Shown one piece after another: positions 45,415 to 54,059 of a DNA stretch of 64,000 nt (the first letter of the stretch is position 1; every line of letters starts with the position of its first letter). The stretch is from Pigmentiphaga litoralis. GTDB taxonomy: Bacteria > Pseudomonadota > Gammaproteobacteria > Burkholderiales > Burkholderiaceae_B. The stretch lies in the NCBI RefSeq assembly GCF_013408655.1, contig NZ_JACCBP010000001.1, positions 1,302,001-1,366,000 of the forward strand. The letters are read 5' to 3'. Below the pieces are notes generated by a model. It saw only the letters and a list, made by a program, of their open reading frames with translations. It did no database searches and was not told the origin of the DNA. The translations under genes were made by a program, and so were the position numbers.

Positions 45415-46944
45415 ATGAAAACCATCGAACGCAGTGACGAACGCATTTTGTCCTCGGACATTTTCGAGGGGCAACGCACGGATCGGCCGCGGGACACCGG
45501 CCTCTACCAGGAAGCCGCCCGCGACATTCCGATCCATCATCGCTGCGACGTCCTGGTGGTGGGAGGCGGGCCGGCCGGCACCGCAGCCGCCATTGCGGCC
45601 GCGCGCGAAGGGGCGCAAGTCACCCTGCTCGAGCGCTACAACCACCTGGGCGGGCTATCGACGGGCGGGCTGGTGATCTGGATCGACCGGATGACCGATT
45701 GGGAAGGCAAGCCCACCATTCGTGGCCTGGCCGAAGAACTGCTGCACCGGCTTCCCCCTGGCGCGGTGGCCGGTCCGGCCGCCGACGAATGGGGATCGCG
45801 CGATCCGCAACGCGCCGCCTACTGGGCGCAGCGTACGGCGGCCTATCACGGCGTCGTGACCTGGTCGCCCACCATCGACCCGGAACGCCTGAAGCTGTTG
45901 TCGCAGGAAATGGTGCTGGAACATGGCGTGCGCCTGGTGTTCCACGCCTGGGGCGCGACCCCCATCGTGCAAGACGGCGCGGCCCGCGGCGCGATCTTCG
46001 AAAGCAAGGAAGGCCGCATGGCCATCCGCGCCAAGGTCGTGATCGATTGCACCGGCGACGGCGACATGTTCGCGCGTGCCGGCACCGAATTTGAAACCGA
46101 TATCGAAGCCAACGACGTCCACCATTGCATGAACACCTCATGGATGTTCGGCGGCGTGGATATGGCGCGCTGGATCGAATTCCGCGTGGGCCAGCCGGAC
46201 CAGTACACGGAATTCATGGCGCAGGGCCGCAAGGCCGTGGGCCTGTTTGAACGGCCTTTTGTGTCCTGGCGCAATGACGTCGCCCTGTTCATGGGGCCGC
46301 GCCAGTCGGGCTTTTCCGGACTGGTCGTGGAAGACCTGACCGATGTCGAGGTGCGATCCCACCGACTGATGGCAGGCCACCTCGACTTCTTCCGGGAACA
46401 CGCGCCGGGCTTCGAAAACGCCTTCCTGATGATCAGCGCGCCGCAGATCGGTGTGCGCCACACGCGCCGCCTGGTCGGCACGGGCCGCATCGTGCGCGAA
46501 CAGTGGTCATCGGGCACCGCGCTGCCTGATGAAGTCGGTGTCACGCCTGCCGTATCGCCCAAGTTTCCCAACATCTCCATTCCCTATGGCGCCCTGGTGC
46601 CCAAGCAGCTGGATGGGCTGCTGGCCGCGGGCCGCCACATTTCGTGCGACCCGAATTCCCATGGCTTCATGCGCGAGATCCCGCAATGCTGGGTGACCGG
46701 CCAGGCGGCGGGCACGGCAGCCGCGCTGGCGGTATCGCAGAACGTCGAGCCGCGCGCCGTGGATATTGGCAGCCTGCAAGCCGCTTTGCTGCGTCAGCAC
46801 GTGCTGGTACGGCCCGGTGCGACGACAAACGGACCGCGTCGTGAAGGCAATGAAGGCGCTGCCCAAGGCACTGGGCACGACACTGCGCCGCCGTCCGATG
46901 CCCACCCCCACGCCGCCAGAACTGGCGCGAGCCAGGCCGCCTGA
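45415..46944 (+). CDS. FAD-dependent oxidoreductase (FAD_oxidored family)
   Basis: 509-residue flavoprotein. The dinucleotide motif VVGGGPAGTAAA is at residues 48-59, followed by LLERYNHLGGLSTGG, a hallmark of the FAD_oxidored family. VIDCTGDGDMFARAG and the C-terminal GLLAAGRHISCDPNSHGFMREIPQCWVTGQAAG are also typical. The last 45 residues are low-complexity and not conserved-looking. Substrate unknown. It is followed 20 bp later by an IlvD/Edd-family dehydratase, and together they probably form a catabolic operon for a hydroxy or sugar acid. Confidence 0.88.
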   Translation: MKTIERSDERILSSDIFEGQRTDRPRDTGLYQEAARDIPIHHRCDVLVVGGGPAGTAAAIAAAREGAQVTLLERYNHLGGLSTGGLVIWIDRMTDWEGKPTIRGLAEELLHRLPPGAVAGPAADEWGSRDPQRAAYWAQRTAAYHGVVTWSPTIDPERLKLLSQEMVLEHGVRLVFHAWGATPIVQDGAARGAIFESKEGRMAIRAKVVIDCTGDGDMFARAGTEFETDIEANDVHHCMNTSWMFGGVDMARWIEFRVGQPDQYTEFMAQGRKAVGLFERPFVSWRNDVALFMGPRQSGFSGLVVEDLTDVEVRSHRLMAGHLDFFREHAPGFENAFLMISAPQIGVRHTRRLVGTGRIVREQWSSGTALPDEVGVTPAVSPKFPNISIPYGALVPKQLDGLLAAGRHISCDPNSHGFMREIPQCWVTGQAAGTAAALAVSQNVEPRAVDIGSLQAALLRQHVLVRPGATTNGPRREGNEGAAQGTGHDTAPPSDAHPHAARTGASQAA

Positions 46945-46964
46945 GCCATCCCCGGAGACACCCC

Positions 46965-48662
46965 ATGACCCGCCCCCTGCGCAGCAACTTTCCGCGCGGC
47001 TCTTACCTGTGGGCCGTGCGCAATGCCCAATGGCAGGCGCTTGGCCTTGATGAAGCCGACTGCGAAAAGCCCAAGATTGCCGTGGTCAACAGCTCGTCGG
47101 AACTCGCGTCTTGCTTCAGCCACCTTGACACCGTATCGGTGCAGCTCAAGGCCGCCATCCGCGCGGCGGGCGCGATTCCGTTCGAAATCCGCACCGCCGC
47201 GCCCAGCGACTTCATTACGGGCGCCGGCGCGCGCGGCGCCTACATGCTGGGCGCGCGTGACCTGATCACCAATGACATCGAAGTCGCGGTCGAAGGCGCG
47301 CAGCTGGACGGCATGATCTGCCTGACTTCCTGCGACAAGACCGTGCCGGGCCAGCTCATGGCCGCCGCGCGCTTGAACATTCCGACCCTGATGGTGCCCT
47401 GCGGCTACCAGGCCAGCGGCGAGTTCCGGGGCAAACATGTGGACATTGAAGACGTGTTCGTCGGCGCCATGCACGCCGTGACCGGATCGATGCCTGTGGA
47501 AGAACTGATCGGCATGAGCCGGCAGGCCATCCGCAGTCCGGGCGTCTGCTCCGGTCTGGGCACGGCCAATTCGATGCACATGGTCTGCGAAGCGCTGGGC
47601 ATGGCCTTGCCGGGCAGCACACCGGTGGCCGCCAACAGCGACAAGATGATGGCCGATGTGCGCGCGGCCGGCGCCCGCATCGTGCAGATGGTGCTGGACG
47701 ACCTCAAGCCACGCGACATCCTGACCCACGGGGCCTTTTTGAATGCGGTGCGGGTCATCCTGTCGGTCGGCGGGTCGCTCAACACGGTCAAGCACATGCA
47801 GGCCGTTGCCGTCGAAGGCCGCACCGGTGTCGATGTCTACGCCCTGTTCGAACGCCTGGGCGGCAGTACGCCGGTGCTGAGCGGCGTGCGGCCCATCGGC
47901 GAGCAGACCATCGAAGCGTTCGAAGCCGCCGGCGGTTGCCGCGCGCTGATGAAGCAACTGGAACCCCTGCTGATGACGGATGTGCTGACCGCCACGGGAA
48001 GCACGGTGGCCGCCAACCTGGCGGACGCGGTTGTCCATGATCCCGAGGTCATCCGCCCGATCGACCGGCCGGTGGCCCCCCTGCCCGCCATCATTCTGCT
48101 GCGCGGCAACCTGGCGCCGGAATCCGGCCTGATCAAGACCGGCATTGTCGAACGCAAACAGCGCCGCTACACCGGTCCGGCCATCTGCTTCTGGACCACC
48201 GACGATGCCATCGCCGGCATCAAGGATGGCCGCATCCGGCCCGGCTGTGTGGTGGTGATGCGCGGCGCCGGCGTATGCGGCGGACCGGCCATGGGCGGAG
48301 GCGCGTCCCGGGTTGTGTTCGCAATCGATGGCGCGGGATTGGGCGACAAGGTGGCGATCTTGACCGACGGCCACCTGTCCGGACTGGTCTGCAAGGGATT
48401 GGTGGTGGCCGAGGTATCGCCCGAAGCGGCAATGGGCGGCCCGCTGGCCTTGGTAGAAGATGGGGACGCCATCACCATCGACCTGGACACCCGCCGCCTG
48501 GACCTGGAAGTCTCGCCCGAAGTGATGGCCCAGCGCCAGGCCCGCTGGCAAAAGCCGACCCAGCGCGCGCACGGCGGCTGGCTGCAGATCTATCGGGAAA
48601 ACGTGCGGCCATTGAGTCAGGGTGCGGTGCTGGTGGATGCGGGCGAAGCACCGGGGGCGTGA
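46965..48662 (+). CDS. Dihydroxy-acid / sugar-acid dehydratase (IlvD/Edd family)
   Basis: 565-residue iron-sulfur dehydratase. The three cluster cysteines are Cys50 (SSELASC), Cys123 (TSCDKTVPGQ) and Cys195 (GVCSGLGTANSM). The late GGPAMGGGASRVVF and LTDGHLSG motifs are intact. The family dehydrates dihydroxy acids in branched-chain amino acid synthesis (IlvD) or sugar acids (Edd, aldonate dehydratases). The partner FAD oxidoreductase and the upstream operator suggest a catabolic paralogue rather than the biosynthetic IlvD. Confidence 0.9.
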   Translation: MTRPLRSNFPRGSYLWAVRNAQWQALGLDEADCEKPKIAVVNSSSELASCFSHLDTVSVQLKAAIRAAGAIPFEIRTAAPSDFITGAGARGAYMLGARDLITNDIEVAVEGAQLDGMICLTSCDKTVPGQLMAAARLNIPTLMVPCGYQASGEFRGKHVDIEDVFVGAMHAVTGSMPVEELIGMSRQAIRSPGVCSGLGTANSMHMVCEALGMALPGSTPVAANSDKMMADVRAAGARIVQMVLDDLKPRDILTHGAFLNAVRVILSVGGSLNTVKHMQAVAVEGRTGVDVYALFERLGGSTPVLSGVRPIGEQTIEAFEAAGGCRALMKQLEPLLMTDVLTATGSTVAANLADAVVHDPEVIRPIDRPVAPLPAIILLRGNLAPESGLIKTGIVERKQRRYTGPAICFWTTDDAIAGIKDGRIRPGCVVVMRGAGVCGGPAMGGGASRVVFAIDGAGLGDKVAILTDGHLSGLVCKGLVVAEVSPEAAMGGPLALVEDGDAITIDLDTRRLDLEVSPEVMAQRQARWQKPTQRAHGGWLQIYRENVRPLSQGAVLVDAGEAPGA

Positions 48663-48758
48663 CACAGGCGGATGGCGCAGGTAGGCATTGGCATACCGCG
48701 GTGACTGAGGCGACTGCATCGGCGCACGGCGGGTTGGGCACCGGGTGATGGGTGCTGT

Positions 48759-48895
48759 ACTGGTTGCTGAGTGCTAGGTGCTGGGTGCTGGGTGCTGGGT
48801 GCTGGGTGCTGGGTGCTGGGTGCTGCGTGCTGCGTGCCGGGTGCTGGCTGCGTGCTGCGTGCCGGGTGCTGCGTCCGGGTGCCGGGTCCAGCATC
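48759..48895. repeat. Heptanucleotide tandem repeat (CTGGGTG)
   Basis: Six perfect CTGGGTG units occupy 48781-48822, followed by CTGCGTG, CTGCGTG, CCGGGTG and less regular copies to about 48895, with degenerate units before. The array lies in the 245-bp gap between the dehydratase stop and the stop of the convergent pyrophosphohydrolase gene (48908). Translations of the array give Cys/Gly/Leu-rich products that are not real genes. Confidence 0.92.
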
Positions 48896-48907
48896 AGTCC
48901 AATCCGA

Positions 48908-49288
48908 TTACGGCGCCGGATACTTCTGCGCGTTCAAGGCCAGCTTCTTCTCGATGGCCTCGTTCAGATCCACCCCCAGCACCGACGCGATCCGCACCAG
49001 ATACATCGCAATATCGGCCAGTTCCTGACCGACATGCTCAGCCTGATCCGTCTGCATCACCGCTCGCGACTCGGCTTCGGTCGACCACTGGAAGATCTCG
49101 ACCAGTTCCGCTGCTTCCACACTCAGCGCCATGGCCAGATTCTTGGGCGAATGGAAACGTTCCCAGTCGCGCGCGGCGGCAAAGGCCGCAAGCCGGCGTT
49201 CCAATCCACCCGCGTCCAACAACGGCCCGCCGGGCGCAACAGGGTCGGCCCCCTCGGTGCCCGGACCTTTTCCCGAATGGGTACTCAC
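48908..49288 (-). CDS. MazG-like nucleotide pyrophosphohydrolase
   Basis: 126-residue protein from a GTG at 49288 that overlaps the upstream metallophosphatase stop (GTGA). A GTG seven codons earlier is an alternative. The all-alpha NTP-PPase fold is seen in the metal-binding helix EAAELVEIFQW and the second acidic helix QELADIAMYLVRIA. The family resembles dCTP pyrophosphatase (DCTPP1 / RS21-C6) and other house-cleaning enzymes. Coupling to a metallophosphatase suggests a small phosphohydrolase operon. Confidence 0.88.
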   Translation of the reverse strand: MSTHSGKGPGTEGADPVAPGGPLLDAGGLERRLAAFAAARDWERFHSPKNLAMALSVEAAELVEIFQWSTEAESRAVMQTDQAEHVGQELADIAMYLVRIASVLGVDLNEAIEKKLALNAQKYPAP

Positions 49289-50067
49289 AAGCCGTCCGGG
49301 CTGCGCCACCAGCGCAGCAGCGAGCCGACCACGCCGGTTTCGATCGACGCATCATCCGCCATGGGCAGCGCCGGCTCCAGCATCCGCTCGGGCGACGGCA
49401 CGTCCAGCGTGCCCAATTCCATCAACGTGAAATAGCCGTTCGGCTTCCATCCGCGCGTATCGATGTGGAAAACATTACCCAACCGCAGCGGTTCGCGCAC
49501 CGGCGTATGACCGACGATCACCGCGTACACGCCCGCCACGCCTTCGGCGTTCTCGGAATGAATACGGTCGCGCGACCACATCGCCCGGTCGCGCGCCGAA
49601 CGCCGCTTGATCAGCTTGGACTCCAGCGATGCCCAGTTGCTGGTCGGGCAATCGGCATGCAACAGGCCGACCAATCCGGCTTCCGTCTCGACGTCCATGG
49701 CCAGGGGCATGGCCGAAAAGGCATCCGCAAACTCTTCCTGCCGCGGTTCTGCCATGGCCAGGAACCACGCGCCGCCGTTGGTGGTGTAGTTATTGACGTC
49801 CACTTTTCCGTTGGCCACGTGTCGGATCGCGATGTCTTCATGGTTGCCGCGAACCGCGTGGAACCACGGGCGCGCGAGCCAGGCCAGCGACTCTTCCGAC
49901 TCCGGCCCGCGGTCCACCAGGTCACCCACGCTGAACAGGCGGTCGACGGCAGGGTCGAATCCGATCGTGTCAAGCGCCGCCTGCAGCTTCGAAAAATGGC
50001 CGTGAATATCCCCGACCGCAAAGTCGCGGCCCCGCTGATTACGCTGAAAATGTTGCACCAGGGACAT
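49285..50067 (-). CDS. Metallophosphoesterase (protein phosphatase-like)
   Basis: 260-residue calcineurin-like phosphoesterase. The metal-binding motifs are GDIHG (19-23), GDLVDRG (48-54) and GNHE (74-77), with later VGHTP and a histidine in HIDTRGW. The arrangement matches bacterial PrpA/PP1-like Ser/Thr phosphatases and related ApaH-like enzymes. Protein phosphatase or dinucleotide hydrolase activity cannot be separated by sequence alone. It is coupled to the pyrophosphohydrolase downstream. Confidence 0.88.
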   Translation of the reverse strand: MSLVQHFQRNQRGRDFAVGDIHGHFSKLQAALDTIGFDPAVDRLFSVGDLVDRGPESEESLAWLARPWFHAVRGNHEDIAIRHVANGKVDVNNYTTNGGAWFLAMAEPRQEEFADAFSAMPLAMDVETEAGLVGLLHADCPTSNWASLESKLIKRRSARDRAMWSRDRIHSENAEGVAGVYAVIVGHTPVREPLRLGNVFHIDTRGWKPNGYFTLMELGTLDVPSPERMLEPALPMADDASIETGVVGSLLRWWRSPDGL

Positions 50068-50353
50068 CGTTTATCCGTTCACTCTGCGTTTTCCATGCCT
50101 TCCACTACCCACGGACCTCGCTGCCGGACGCACGCGTGCAGCAACGATCTCCGCTACCCAAGCAAATATCGTGCAAGGCAGCAGGTTGTGCTCAAAGCGG
50201 AATATTGCAAGCACCCAGACACAGGAACACACTCTTGTGACAGCCTGGCATCTCACCGCCTGACTCCAGGCTCAGGTCGAAGCACTGCGTCGTGCCCCGG
50301 GTCAGTACGCCAGCTTGCCAGCCAGCCTGTTCGCTATTGCACCCGTACCCACT
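50068..50353. other. Non-coding gap upstream of the metallophosphatase gene
   Basis: With the adjoining octamer array, this 404-bp gap separates mntH from the metallophosphatase gene. It should hold that gene's leftward promoter, but no clear -35/-10 pair is visible. I see no convincing coding frame. Confidence 0.5.
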
Positions 50354-50473
50354 GCGCTATCGCGCCATCGCGCCATCGCACCATCGCACCATCGCACCAT
50401 CGCACCATCGCACCATCGCACCAATGCACCAGCGCACCGTCGCCCGATCGCCCCATCACGCCACTGCGCCATC
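50354..50473. repeat. Octanucleotide tandem repeat (GCACCATC), 15 units, at the mntH stop codon
   Basis: Fifteen 8-bp units run in register from 50354 to 50473. Five consecutive perfect GCACCATC copies lie at 50378-50417, with GCGCCATC and more diverged copies on both sides. The last unit overlaps the mntH stop codon (50472-50474), so on the mntH transcript the array forms the beginning of the 3' untranslated region. Confidence 0.92.
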
Positions 50474-51788
50474 ACGAAAAGACACTTGCCACCAGCCAGA
50501 CATTCGCCGCGCTGATCACGCCGAACAAGCCCCAAGCGACCGTGCGCACCACGGGGCCATTCGCAAAGCCACCCATCAATGCCCGATCGCCCGACATCCG
50601 GATCAGCGGCCACATCGCAAACGGCAACTGGAAACTCAGCACCACCTGACTCAACACCAGCATCTTGCCAATGCCGCCATCGCCGAAGTACCAGACGCCT
50701 GCCCAGGCCGGCAACAGGGCCAGGCCCCGGGTGATCAAGCGCCGCTGCCAGCACGGGATCTTCAGGTCCAGAAAGCCTTCCATCACGATCTGACCGGCGA
50801 TGGTGCCCGTGAATGTCGAGCTTTGACCCGAGGCGAGCAAAGCGATTCCGAACAGCACCGCCGCCACAGTCGACCCCACAATCGGATCCAGCAAGTGGTA
50901 CGCATCTTCGATATCGGCCACCTGATCGTGGCCCGTACCGTGGAACGCGCTGGCCGCCAGGATCAGGATCGCGGCGTTGACCAGCAAGGCCAGCGACAAC
51001 GACACGATCGTGTCGAACGTACAGAAGCGGATCGCGTCGCGCCGGCCGGCATCGGTCTTGACGGCCAATCGCGTCTGCACGATGGACGAATGCAGATACA
51101 GGTTATGCGGCATGACGGTCGCGCCAAGAATGCCGATCGACAGGTACAACGCGTCGGCGCTGCGCAGCCGTTCCAGCGTGGGCACGAACCCGATCGCCAC
51201 CGCCGACCAATCCGGCTTGACCAGGAACAGTTCGATCGCAAAGCAGCCGGCAATCGTCAGGACCATCCCCAGCACGATGGCTTCTACCCGCCGGAACCCC
51301 GCGCCTTGCAGGCCAAGTATCAGGATCGTGTCGAAAGCCGTGATCGCAATGCCGGTGCTGATCGACACGCCAAACAGCAGGTGCAGGGCCAGCGCGCCGC
51401 CCAGAACTTCGGCCAGGTCGCACGCAATGATTGCCAGTTCGGCGCCGATCCACAAAAAACGGTTCACCGCCGGCCGGTAGCGGGCACGGCACAGCTCGGC
51501 CAAATCCTTCTGGGCGACCAGGCCCAGCCGCACGCACAGGGTCTGCAGCAGCATGGCCGCCAGGCTGGCCAGCAGCACGACGAACAGCAGGTTGTAGCCG
51601 TACTTGGATCCGGCTTCGATGTCGGTGGCCCAGTTGCCAGGGTCCATATAGCCCACCGACACCAGCAAGCCGGGGCCGGCAAACTTCAACCAGGTCTTGA
51701 AACGAGATGCGCCGTCGACAACGACGACGCTGCCTTTGACTTCCGAGGGGCAAAACGGCGCAGTGGCGGTATCGGGTAAAAAACGCAT
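50472..51788 (-). CDS. mntH: Nramp-family Mn2+/Fe2+ transporter
   Basis: Proton-coupled divalent metal importer, 438 residues from the ATG at 51788; an ATG two codons earlier is possible. Eleven helices are expected. The metal-site motifs DPGN (Asp49-Asn52) and MPHNLYLHSS are intact, as is the GQSSTFTGTIAGQ region. Manganese is the usual substrate. No MntR gene is nearby and I could not identify an MntR or Fur box. It is transcribed leftward, alone, ending in the octamer array. Confidence 0.94.
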   Translation of the reverse strand: MRFLPDTATAPFCPSEVKGSVVVVDGASRFKTWLKFAGPGLLVSVGYMDPGNWATDIEAGSKYGYNLLFVVLLASLAAMLLQTLCVRLGLVAQKDLAELCRARYRPAVNRFLWIGAELAIIACDLAEVLGGALALHLLFGVSISTGIAITAFDTILILGLQGAGFRRVEAIVLGMVLTIAGCFAIELFLVKPDWSAVAIGFVPTLERLRSADALYLSIGILGATVMPHNLYLHSSIVQTRLAVKTDAGRRDAIRFCTFDTIVSLSLALLVNAAILILAASAFHGTGHDQVADIEDAYHLLDPIVGSTVAAVLFGIALLASGQSSTFTGTIAGQIVMEGFLDLKIPCWQRRLITRGLALLPAWAGVWYFGDGGIGKMLVLSQVVLSFQLPFAMWPLIRMSGDRALMGGFANGPVVRTVAWGLFGVISAANVWLVASVFS

Positions 51789-52000
51789 GGACATCCTGTC
51801 ACTGGCGGCACCTTGCCGCCAACCAACTAGGATAACGAAGCGCGCTGCCCGCGTGCACGCATCCGATCGCGGCCGACCCCGCCTTGGCAGATATACAACG
51901 CAAGGCCTGCCAGCGGGCGGGACGACAGCCGGTCGGGCTCGCCGTGCCATGACATGACCGGGCCGCGCCCCGGTCGGCCCGGCGCGACGGCGGTTTCCGC

Positions 52001-52040
52001 CCAAACAAAAACGGCCTGCGCCATGACGACGCAGACCGTT
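52001..52040 (-). terminator. Terminator of the pdh operon
   Basis: On the leftward strand an 11-bp stem AACGGTCTGCG / CGCAGGCCGTT (one mismatch) with a 9-nt loop is followed by TTTTTGTTT. It lies about 70 bp beyond the lpdA stop in the direction of transcription. The 315-bp gap 51795-52109 otherwise holds the mntH promoter region, with no gene seen. Confidence 0.82.
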
Positions 52041-52109
52041 CTGCAGCACGGGCCCGCATCCGGAAGCGGCACGCGCCGCCTTCCTTCCCCTGCCCTCTGC
52101 CGCCTGCCC

Positions 52110-54050
52110 TTAACGCTTGCGCGCGGGGGGCAGGTCCGTGCAACTGCCCTCGGCCACTTCCGCGGCCAGGCCGACGGATTCGCCCAGGGTCGGGTGCGGG
52201 TGGATCGTCTTGCCGATATCCACCATGTCCGCGCCCATTTCGATCGCCAGCGCCACTTCGCTGATCAGGTCGCCTGCGTGCGTGCCGACGATGCCGCCGC
52301 CGATGATCCGATGGGTTTCCTCATCGAAAATCAGCTTGGTAAAGCCTTCGTCGCGGCCATTCGCAATCGCCCGGCCCGATGCCGCCCAGGGGAACATGCC
52401 CTTGGTGATCTTCAGGCCTTGCTTCTTGGCTTCGTCTTCGGTCATGCCGACCCACGCCACTTCCGGATCGGTGTACGCCACCGACGGAATCACCGACGCG
52501 TCAAAGTGGCTCTTCTGGCCCGCAGCGGCTTCCGCCGCCACGTGGCCTTCATGCACCGCCTTGTGCGCCAGCATCGGCTGGCCAACCAGGTCGCCAATCG
52601 CGAAGATGTTCGGCACGTTGGTGCGCATCTGGCTGTTCACGGCAATGAAGCCGCGATCCGACACTTCGACACCCGCCTTGTCGGCGCCAATCTTCTTGCC
52701 GTTGGGGCTGCGGCCGACGGCCTGCAGCACCAGGTCGTAGCGCTGGGGTTCCTTCGGGGCGCCTTCACCCTCGAAGCTCACCCACACGCCATCTTCCCTG
52801 GCTTCGATGCCGACCGTCTTGGTCTTGAGCATGATGTTGTCGAAACGATGGGCATTGAACTTCTGCCAGACCTTGACCAGGTCGCGGTCGGCGCCCTGCA
52901 TCAGGCCGTCCATCATTTCGACCACGTCCAGGCGCGCGCCCAGCGTCGAGTACACCGTACCCATTTCCAGGCCGATGATGCCGCCGCCGATGATCAGCAT
53001 CTTCTTCGGCACGTCTTTCAGCAGCAAGGCGCCGGTCGAGTCGACGATACGATCGTCTTCCGGGGCGAACGGCAACTTCACGGACTGGCTGCCCGCCGCA
53101 ATGATCGCGTTGGCGAACTTGACCGTCTGTTCACCGTCATCCGCCTTGACCGACAGCGTGTTGGCATCGACAAACGTGCCCACGCCGCGAATGACCGTGA
53201 CCTTGCGGGCCTTGGCCATCCCGGCCAGGCCGCCCGTCAGCTTGCCGATCACGCCGTCCTTGAACGCGCGCAGCTTGTCGAGGTCGATCGTCGGCTTGCC
53301 GAAGCTGATGCCGTGGTCGGCCAGCGCAGCCGCTTCATCGATGATCGCTGCCGTGTGCAGCAATGCCTTCGACGGAATGCAGCCCACGTTCAGGCAGACA
53401 CCGCCCAGCGTTGCGTAGCGTTCGACCATGGCGACCTTCAGGCCAAGGTCGGCCGCGCGGAACGCTGCCGAGTAGCCGCCAGGGCCCGCGCCCAGTACGA
53501 CCACGTCGTACTCGCCGTCGGCCTTGGCCTTGTAGGTCTGCACACTGCTGTCGTCGGCCCGAGCAGGCTTGGACGACGCCGCGGCAGGCGCGCCACCGGA
53601 CGACGATCCGGCCGCGGCCCGGGGCGCATCGGCCTTCGACGCCGCCCCCGGACCGGCAGGTACCGGCACCGGATCGGGATCCGGCTTGTCGTTGCTCTGG
53701 TCGCCCAGTTCGTCAGTCTTGGCAGGCGCGGTTTCGGCCTTGGCCGTACCGCCCGTTGCCGACGCCTGAGGCGCCGACGCCGGCTTGCCGGAACCCGCGG
53801 CCGAACCCGCCGCGCCGTCCGGCTCGATTTCGACCAGCACCGAACCCTGGCTGACCTTGTCGCCGATCTTGACCGAAATGGCCTTGACCACGCCGCCCTG
53901 GTCGGCCGGGATTTCCATGGACGACTTGTCGGATTCGACCGTGATCAGGCTCTGTTCCGCCTTGACCGTGTCACCCACGGCCACCAGGATCTCGATCACT
54001 TCGACGGCGTCGAAGTCACCGATATCAGGTACCTTCAGTTGGATAGCCAT
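52110..54050 (-). CDS. lpdA: Dihydrolipoyl dehydrogenase with N-terminal lipoyl domain (E3)
   Basis: 646-residue E3 of the pyruvate dehydrogenase complex. A lipoyl domain (1-80) has the lipoylated Lys in [11 protein letters not shown] long Ala/Pro linker (about 85-180) joins it to the flavoprotein. There the FAD motif is [13 protein letters not shown], the redox disulfide is [13 protein letters not shown], and the C-terminal active site is HPHPTLGE. E3 with its own lipoyl domain is typical of betaproteobacteria. It is the last gene of aceE-aceF-lpdA, 9 bp after aceF. Confidence 0.96.
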   Translation of the reverse strand: MAIQLKVPDIGDFDAVEVIEILVAVGDTVKAEQSLITVESDKSSMEIPADQGGVVKAISVKIGDKVSQGSVLVEIEPDGAAGSAAGSGKPASAPQASATGGTAKAETAPAKTDELGDQSNDKPDPDPVPVPAGPGAASKADAPRAAAGSSSGGAPAAASSKPARADDSSVQTYKAKADGEYDVVVLGAGPGGYSAAFRAADLGLKVAMVERYATLGGVCLNVGCIPSKALLHTAAIIDEAAALADHGISFGKPTIDLDKLRAFKDGVIGKLTGGLAGMAKARKVTVIRGVGTFVDANTLSVKADDGEQTVKFANAIIAAGSQSVKLPFAPEDDRIVDSTGALLLKDVPKKMLIIGGGIIGLEMGTVYSTLGARLDVVEMMDGLMQGADRDLVKVWQKFNAHRFDNIMLKTKTVGIEAREDGVWVSFEGEGAPKEPQRYDLVLQAVGRSPNGKKIGADKAGVEVSDRGFIAVNSQMRTNVPNIFAIGDLVGQPMLAHKAVHEGHVAAEAAAGQKSHFDASVIPSVAYTDPEVAWVGMTEDEAKKQGLKITKGMFPWAASGRAIANGRDEGFTKLIFDEETHRIIGGGIVGTHAGDLISEVALAIEMGADMVDIGKTIHPHPTLGESVGLAAEVAEGSCTDLPPARKR

Positions 54051-54059
54051 GCCATCTCC

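Noticed and set aside
46856..46876. Extra copy of the 35-bp repeat core inside the FAD oxidoreductase gene
   Set aside because: Only GCTGCCCAAGG (11 bp) is shared, which is within chance for GC-rich coding sequence.
48752..50649. Cys/Gly/Leu-rich open frames through the heptamer array
   Set aside because: The composition comes from translating CTGGGTG repeats. There is no ribosome site or family similarity, and the frames run antisense to the pyrophosphohydrolase and phosphatase genes.
51795..52000. Possible manganese riboswitch or MntR box upstream of mntH
   Set aside because: I could not find a convincing aptamer or palindrome by eye. Only an AT-richer patch is present.
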